A DNA stretch of 37,382 bases, from assembly GCA_003222205.1 (NCBI GenBank), contig QHVC01000108.1, positions 1 through 37,382 on the forward strand. Reading direction: 5' to 3'. The DNA comes from Gemmatimonadota bacterium (GTDB taxonomy: Bacteria; Gemmatimonadota; Gemmatimonadetes; Gemmatimonadales; GWC2-71-9). Below the pieces are notes generated by a model. The model saw only the letters and a list, made by a program, of their open reading frames with translations, did no database searches and was not told the DNA's origin. Shown piece by piece: positions 34,199-37,382 of this stretch. A program made the position numbers and the translations under genes. Every line of letters starts with the position of its first letter. Within the stretch, counting starts at the first letter, position 1.

Positions 34199-36343
34199 AT
34201 GGCCACCATCTCCACGCCGCTCCCCGGTCGGCTCGATACCCGGTGGCGCCGCTGGTTCACGCGCCGCCGCATCGCCGTCGCCGCGCTGCTCGGCGGCGCG
34301 TACGGGTTCGGGCTCGCCTACGGCTCGTGGACGCGCGTCTGCGCCGCCGAGCGCTGCCCCAGCATCTCGCGTCTCGCCCCGGGGCAGGAAGGCCCCGCGC
34401 AGACGTCGAAGGTGTATGCCGCCGACGGCCGGCTCATCGCCGAGCTCGGCGCGGAGCGCCGCACGGTGCTCACGCTGTCGCAGATCCCCCTGCACGTGCG
34501 CCAGGCGTTCATCGCGACCGAGGACAAGCGCTTCTACGCGCACCACGGCATCGACTACTGGCGCATCCTGGGCGCGCTGAAGGCGAACATCGTGACGCTG
34601 GGCTATAGCCAGGGCTTTTCGACGATCACGATGCAGCTCGCCCGCAACATCTTCCCCGACGAGATCCGGCGCGAGAAGACCTTGACGCGCAAGCTCAAGG
34701 AAGCGCGCGTCGCCCTGGAGATCGAACGCAACTTCCCCAAGGACACGATCCTCCAGATGTACTTGAACCAGATCGACCTCGGGGCGGGGGCGCACGGCGT
34801 CGAGTCCGCGGCGATGATCTACTTCGGGAAATCGGCGCGCGACCTGAACCTCGCCGAAGCGGCGACCCTCGCCGCGATTCCCAAGGCCCCGACCGCGTAC
34901 AATCCACGGCTGCACCCGCAGAACACCGTGCGGCGGCGCAACGTCGTGCTCAACCTGATGCGCGACCAGGGCTACATCACGCCGGAAGAGTGCGAGCTCT
35001 GGAAGGCCTATCCGCTGGTGCTGACGACCAACCGCACCAACTACGGGGACGTCGCGCCGTACTTCGTCGAGATGATCCGCCAGGACCTGAACCAGCGCTT
35101 CGGCCGCGACCTCTACAGCAAGGGCCTGCAGATCTACACGACGCTGGACCTCGACATGCAGGAAGCGGCGGAGCGGGCGCTCTCGAACCAGCTCGACGCG
35201 ATCGAAGCGGGGGTGTACGGGAAGCTCCAGGGACACACCACCTACCGCGAGTACATCGAGTCAAACCGGGCGGGGGAAGAAGATCACGGGCCGTTCACCC
35301 CGTACCTGCAGGGCGCGCTGCTCGCGATCGACGCGAAAACCGGGGCGATCCTCGCCATGATCGGCGGCCGCGACTTCGCCGATTCCAAGTTCAACCGCAT
35401 CACCCAGGCCACGCGCCAGCCGGGCTCGACCTTCAAGCCGTTCGTCTACTCCGCGGCGGTGCGCGCCGGCCACTCCGTTACCGAGCTGCTCGACGACACA
35501 CCCTTGAACCCGCCGGTGCTGCAGCTCGACAGCACGCTGTGGCAGCCCAAGGACTACGACGACTCCACACTCGGAATGATCCCGATGCGCAAGTCGTTGT
35601 ACCTGTCGCGCAACCTCTCGACCATCAAGCTTGGCATGGCGCTCGGCGAGCAGACGGTGATCGGCGAAGTGCGTCGCTACGGGATTACCACGCCGCTACC
35701 GCCGTACCCGTCGATCCACATCGGGGCGCGGGCCGTGTACCCGCTTGAGATCATCGCCGCCTACTCCGCGTTTGCGGGCCTCGGCACCCGCGTCGTGCCC
35801 TACGCCATCCAGCGCGTGGAAGACCGCCAGGGCACGATCCTCTACCAGAGCGCGCCGCGCAAAGAACAGGTGATGGACGCCGAGCACACCTGGCTGATGG
35901 TGGATATGATGAAAGACGTGGTGCGGCGCGGCACCGCGTACAGCGCCGTTTGGGGCGCGGGGTTCACGATTCCCGCGGCCGGCAAGACCGGCACCACCGA
36001 CGACTACACTGACGCCTGGTACATCGGCTTCACGCCGGAGATCGTGGCGGGCGCCTGGGTCGGCTACGACGCCCCGCAGCGCATTATGAACAACGCGGGC
36101 GGCGGGCGGCTGGTCGCGCCGGCCTGGACGTCGTTCATGCGCGACGTCTACGAGCGCCGGCCCGCGCCGGCGGACTGGCTGCGACCCGACTCGCTGATCT
36201 CCCGCGAGGTCGACTGGAGCACCGGGTACCTGTTCACGCCGTTCTGCCCGCAGTCCGACTACCACGTGGACTGGTTCTACCCGGGCACGGAGCCGACCAA
36301 GCTCTGCCCGATTCACAGCGGGCTGGGCCCGATCTCGCCCTAG
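34199..36343 (+). CDS. Class A penicillin-binding protein (PBP1A-like)
   Basis: A 714-residue bifunctional peptidoglycan synthase. A membrane anchor at about 24-42 is followed by a GT51 transglycosylase (ATEDKRFYAHHG with catalytic Glu 108, STITMQLARNIF) and a transpeptidase with serine 410 in GSTFKPF, SRN at 470-472 and KTGTT at 596-600. After the KTG strand a short C-terminal tail with two cysteines (FTPFCPQ and KLCPIHSG) replaces the longer extensions of many class A PBPs. The promoter is not clear in the 71-base divergent gap. It probably also overlaps no partner; the amidohydrolase begins 11 bases later. Confidence 0.96.
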   Translation: MATISTPLPGRLDTRWRRWFTRRRIAVAALLGGAYGFGLAYGSWTRVCAAERCPSISRLAPGQEGPAQTSKVYAADGRLIAELGAERRTVLTLSQIPLHVRQAFIATEDKRFYAHHGIDYWRILGALKANIVTLGYSQGFSTITMQLARNIFPDEIRREKTLTRKLKEARVALEIERNFPKDTILQMYLNQIDLGAGAHGVESAAMIYFGKSARDLNLAEAATLAAIPKAPTAYNPRLHPQNTVRRRNVVLNLMRDQGYITPEECELWKAYPLVLTTNRTNYGDVAPYFVEMIRQDLNQRFGRDLYSKGLQIYTTLDLDMQEAAERALSNQLDAIEAGVYGKLQGHTTYREYIESNRAGEEDHGPFTPYLQGALLAIDAKTGAILAMIGGRDFADSKFNRITQATRQPGSTFKPFVYSAAVRAGHSVTELLDDTPLNPPVLQLDSTLWQPKDYDDSTLGMIPMRKSLYLSRNLSTIKLGMALGEQTVIGEVRRYGITTPLPPYPSIHIGARAVYPLEIIAAYSAFAGLGTRVVPYAIQRVEDRQGTILYQSAPRKEQVMDAEHTWLMVDMMKDVVRRGTAYSAVWGAGFTIPAAGKTGTTDDYTDAWYIGFTPEIVAGAWVGYDAPQRIMNNAGGGRLVAPAWTSFMRDVYERRPAPADWLRPDSLISREVDWSTGYLFTPFCPQSDYHVDWFYPGTEPTKLCPIHSGLGPISP

Positions 36344-36354
36344 CACCCCCCCCC

Positions 36355-37382
36355 GTGCTGCGTCTCCGCGCCGGACAGCTCTTCCCCGTGACGGCGCCAC
36401 CCATTGCGGATGGCGCCGTTTTGGTTGGGGACGATGGACGCATTGCGGCGATCGGCCCACATCCCCACGTCCCCACGCCTTCCGGTGTTGAGTCGTTGGA
36501 GTTCATGGACGGCGTATTGGTGCCGGGGTTGGTCAACGTCCACACGCATCTCGAGCTCACGCACCTCGCCGGAAGCAACGGCGAGACCGCGTTCCCGGCG
36601 TGGATCCGGCGCGTCCGCGAGCTCAAGGACGCCACGACCCCGGACCAATTCCGCGCCGCCGCCGAGCAGGGGCTGCGGGATTGCTGGGCGCGGGGCGTCA
36701 CCTGCGTGGCCGACACCGGCAGCACGGGGGCGGCCGCCGCGGTGATCGCCGGGCTCGGCGGGCGCGGCATCGTCTACCAGGAGGTGTTCGGCCCGGACCC
36801 GGCGACGGTCTCGGAAAGCCTCGAGGAGCTGAAGCTGGCCCTACAGCCACTACGCCTCTATGCCTCTACGCGCCTACGCGTCGGGGTTTCCCCGCATGCC
36901 CTGTACTCCGTGAGCGCGCCGCTGTACCGCGCCGTCACCGAGCTGGCGCGCCACGAGGGGCTGCTCCTCGCCGTGCATCTTGCGGAATCGCCGGAGGAGA
37001 CGCAGCTGGTCCGCGACGGCGCCGGTCCGTTCGCGGACGCGCTGCGCGCCCGCGGGATCACGATCGAGGTACGACGCTGTTCGCCGGTGCAATTCCTCCG
37101 GCAACTGGCCGTCCTGCAACCGGGAACACTTTGCATCCATTGTGTCCAGGTCGACGACGCCGACATCGAGGCGCTCCGGGACGCGCGCGTCGCCATCGCC
37201 CATTGTCCGCTTTCGAACCGGGCCCACCGCCACGGCGCGGCGCCGCTCGCCGCGTTTCGCGCGGCGGGCATCCCGGTCGGCCTCGGGACCGATTCGGTGG
37301 TGAGCGTCGGGACGCTCGATCTGTGGGCGGAGGCCGCGGCGGCGGGGCTGACCGGGGACGCTGCGCTGCGGCAGCTGACTAT
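36355..37382 (+). CDS. Amidohydrolase of the ATZ/TRZ deaminase type (3' end outside window)
   Basis: The visible 342 residues form a metal-dependent deaminase: VPGLVNVHTHLELTHL (metal histidines), VHLAESPEE (metal His), CIHCVQVDD, AHCPLSNRAHRHG and VGLGTDSVVS (metal Asp). The HTHLE form resembles aminodeoxyfutalosine deaminase of the futalosine menaquinone route, but other purine-type substrates are possible. Two octamer arrays lie inside it (36456-36479 and 36846-36877). The proposed GTG start at 36355 directly follows a run of nine C with no ribosome-binding site. The frame is open to the last base. Confidence 0.85.
   Translation, partial: MLRLRAGQLFPVTAPPIADGAVLVGDDGRIAAIGPHPHVPTPSGVESLEFMDGVLVPGLVNVHTHLELTHLAGSNGETAFPAWIRRVRELKDATTPDQFRAAAEQGLRDCWARGVTCVADTGSTGAAAAVIAGLGGRGIVYQEVFGPDPATVSESLEELKLALQPLRLYASTRLRVGVSPHALYSVSAPLYRAVTELARHEGLLLAVHLAESPEETQLVRDGAGPFADALRARGITIEVRRCSPVQFLRQLAVLQPGTLCIHCVQVDDADIEALRDARVAIAHCPLSNRAHRHGAAPLAAFRAAGIPVGLGTDSVVSVGTLDLWAEAAAAGLTGDAALRQLT
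36456..36479 (+). repeat. Octamer array CCCACGTC family, inside the amidohydrolase
   Basis: Units CCCACATC, CCCACGTC, CCCACGCC. Eight codons long, encoding PHPHVPTP in the N-terminal beta domain. Confidence 0.75.
36846..36877 (+). repeat. Octamer array GCCTCTAC family, inside the amidohydrolase
   Basis: Units GCCACTAC, GCCTCTAT, GCCTCTAC, GCGCCTAC. Encodes the PLRLYASTRLR stretch just before the VGVSPHALYS strand, a position where family members usually have a shorter loop. Confidence 0.8.

Overview
The window is high-GC bacterial chromosome, packed with genes and carrying no tRNA, rRNA, insertion sequence or CRISPR that I can see. The best lineage guess is a Gemmatimonadota-like member of the FCB group. 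The grounds are a PorX-like receiver-PglZ response regulator (a protein otherwise typical of Bacteroidetes relatives), an LPS-type envelope gene set, the base composition, and start/stop-overlapping operons with many GTG starts. This is inference, not proof.

Region 1 (2-15156, almost all minus strand). After the tail of an FTR1 iron permease comes a housekeeping cluster. In transcription order it is yebC, ruvC, ruvA, a 57-residue zinc-ribbon protein, ruvB, queA, tgt, yajC, def, fmt, a tenI-like gene, thiS, thiG, rsmB, a PASTA-domain membrane protein, rpe, a TlpA-type thioredoxin, a YbbR protein, tsaD and lgt. Most junctions are ATGA, GTGA or TGATG overlaps, so translation is probably coupled. 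The cluster combines recombination (RuvABC), tRNA queuosine and t6A modification, protein maturation, thiazole synthesis, ribosome methylation and lipoprotein modification.

Region 2 (15212-17941). It holds a small lipoprotein, a DnaB-type RecA domain without the DnaB N-terminal domain, an unknown helical protein, and a heptosyltransferase-like GT9 enzyme.

Region 3 (17999-29736). This is an envelope glycan cluster: the PorX-like regulator, an MsbA-like ABC exporter, two GT2 enzymes, a GT-C-like membrane protein, four GT4 enzymes and a methyltransferase. It probably builds and exports a lipid-linked surface glycan.

Region 4 (29684-37382). It holds a patatin-like protein fused to a ferredoxin domain, a lone DppC-type permease overlapping a class V aminotransferase, tyrS with an altered HIGH motif, a class A penicillin-binding protein, and the start of an amidohydrolase cut by the window end.

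The most unusual signal is not a gene. At least thirteen short tandem arrays with 7- or 8-bp units, in about seven unit families, are scattered between genes and inside genes (tsaD, rsmB twice, tgt, queA, the amidohydrolase twice, and the GT-C-like protein twice). Several are arranged as head-to-head inverted repeats, and two insertions inside tRNA-modification genes are exact multiples of three. Two arrays of one family bracket queA. They resemble in form the short tandemly repeated repetitive sequences of cyanobacteria; I know of no description of these families in this lineage. A second recurring pattern is sigma70-like promoter boxes placed so close to start codons that the messages would be leaderless or nearly so.
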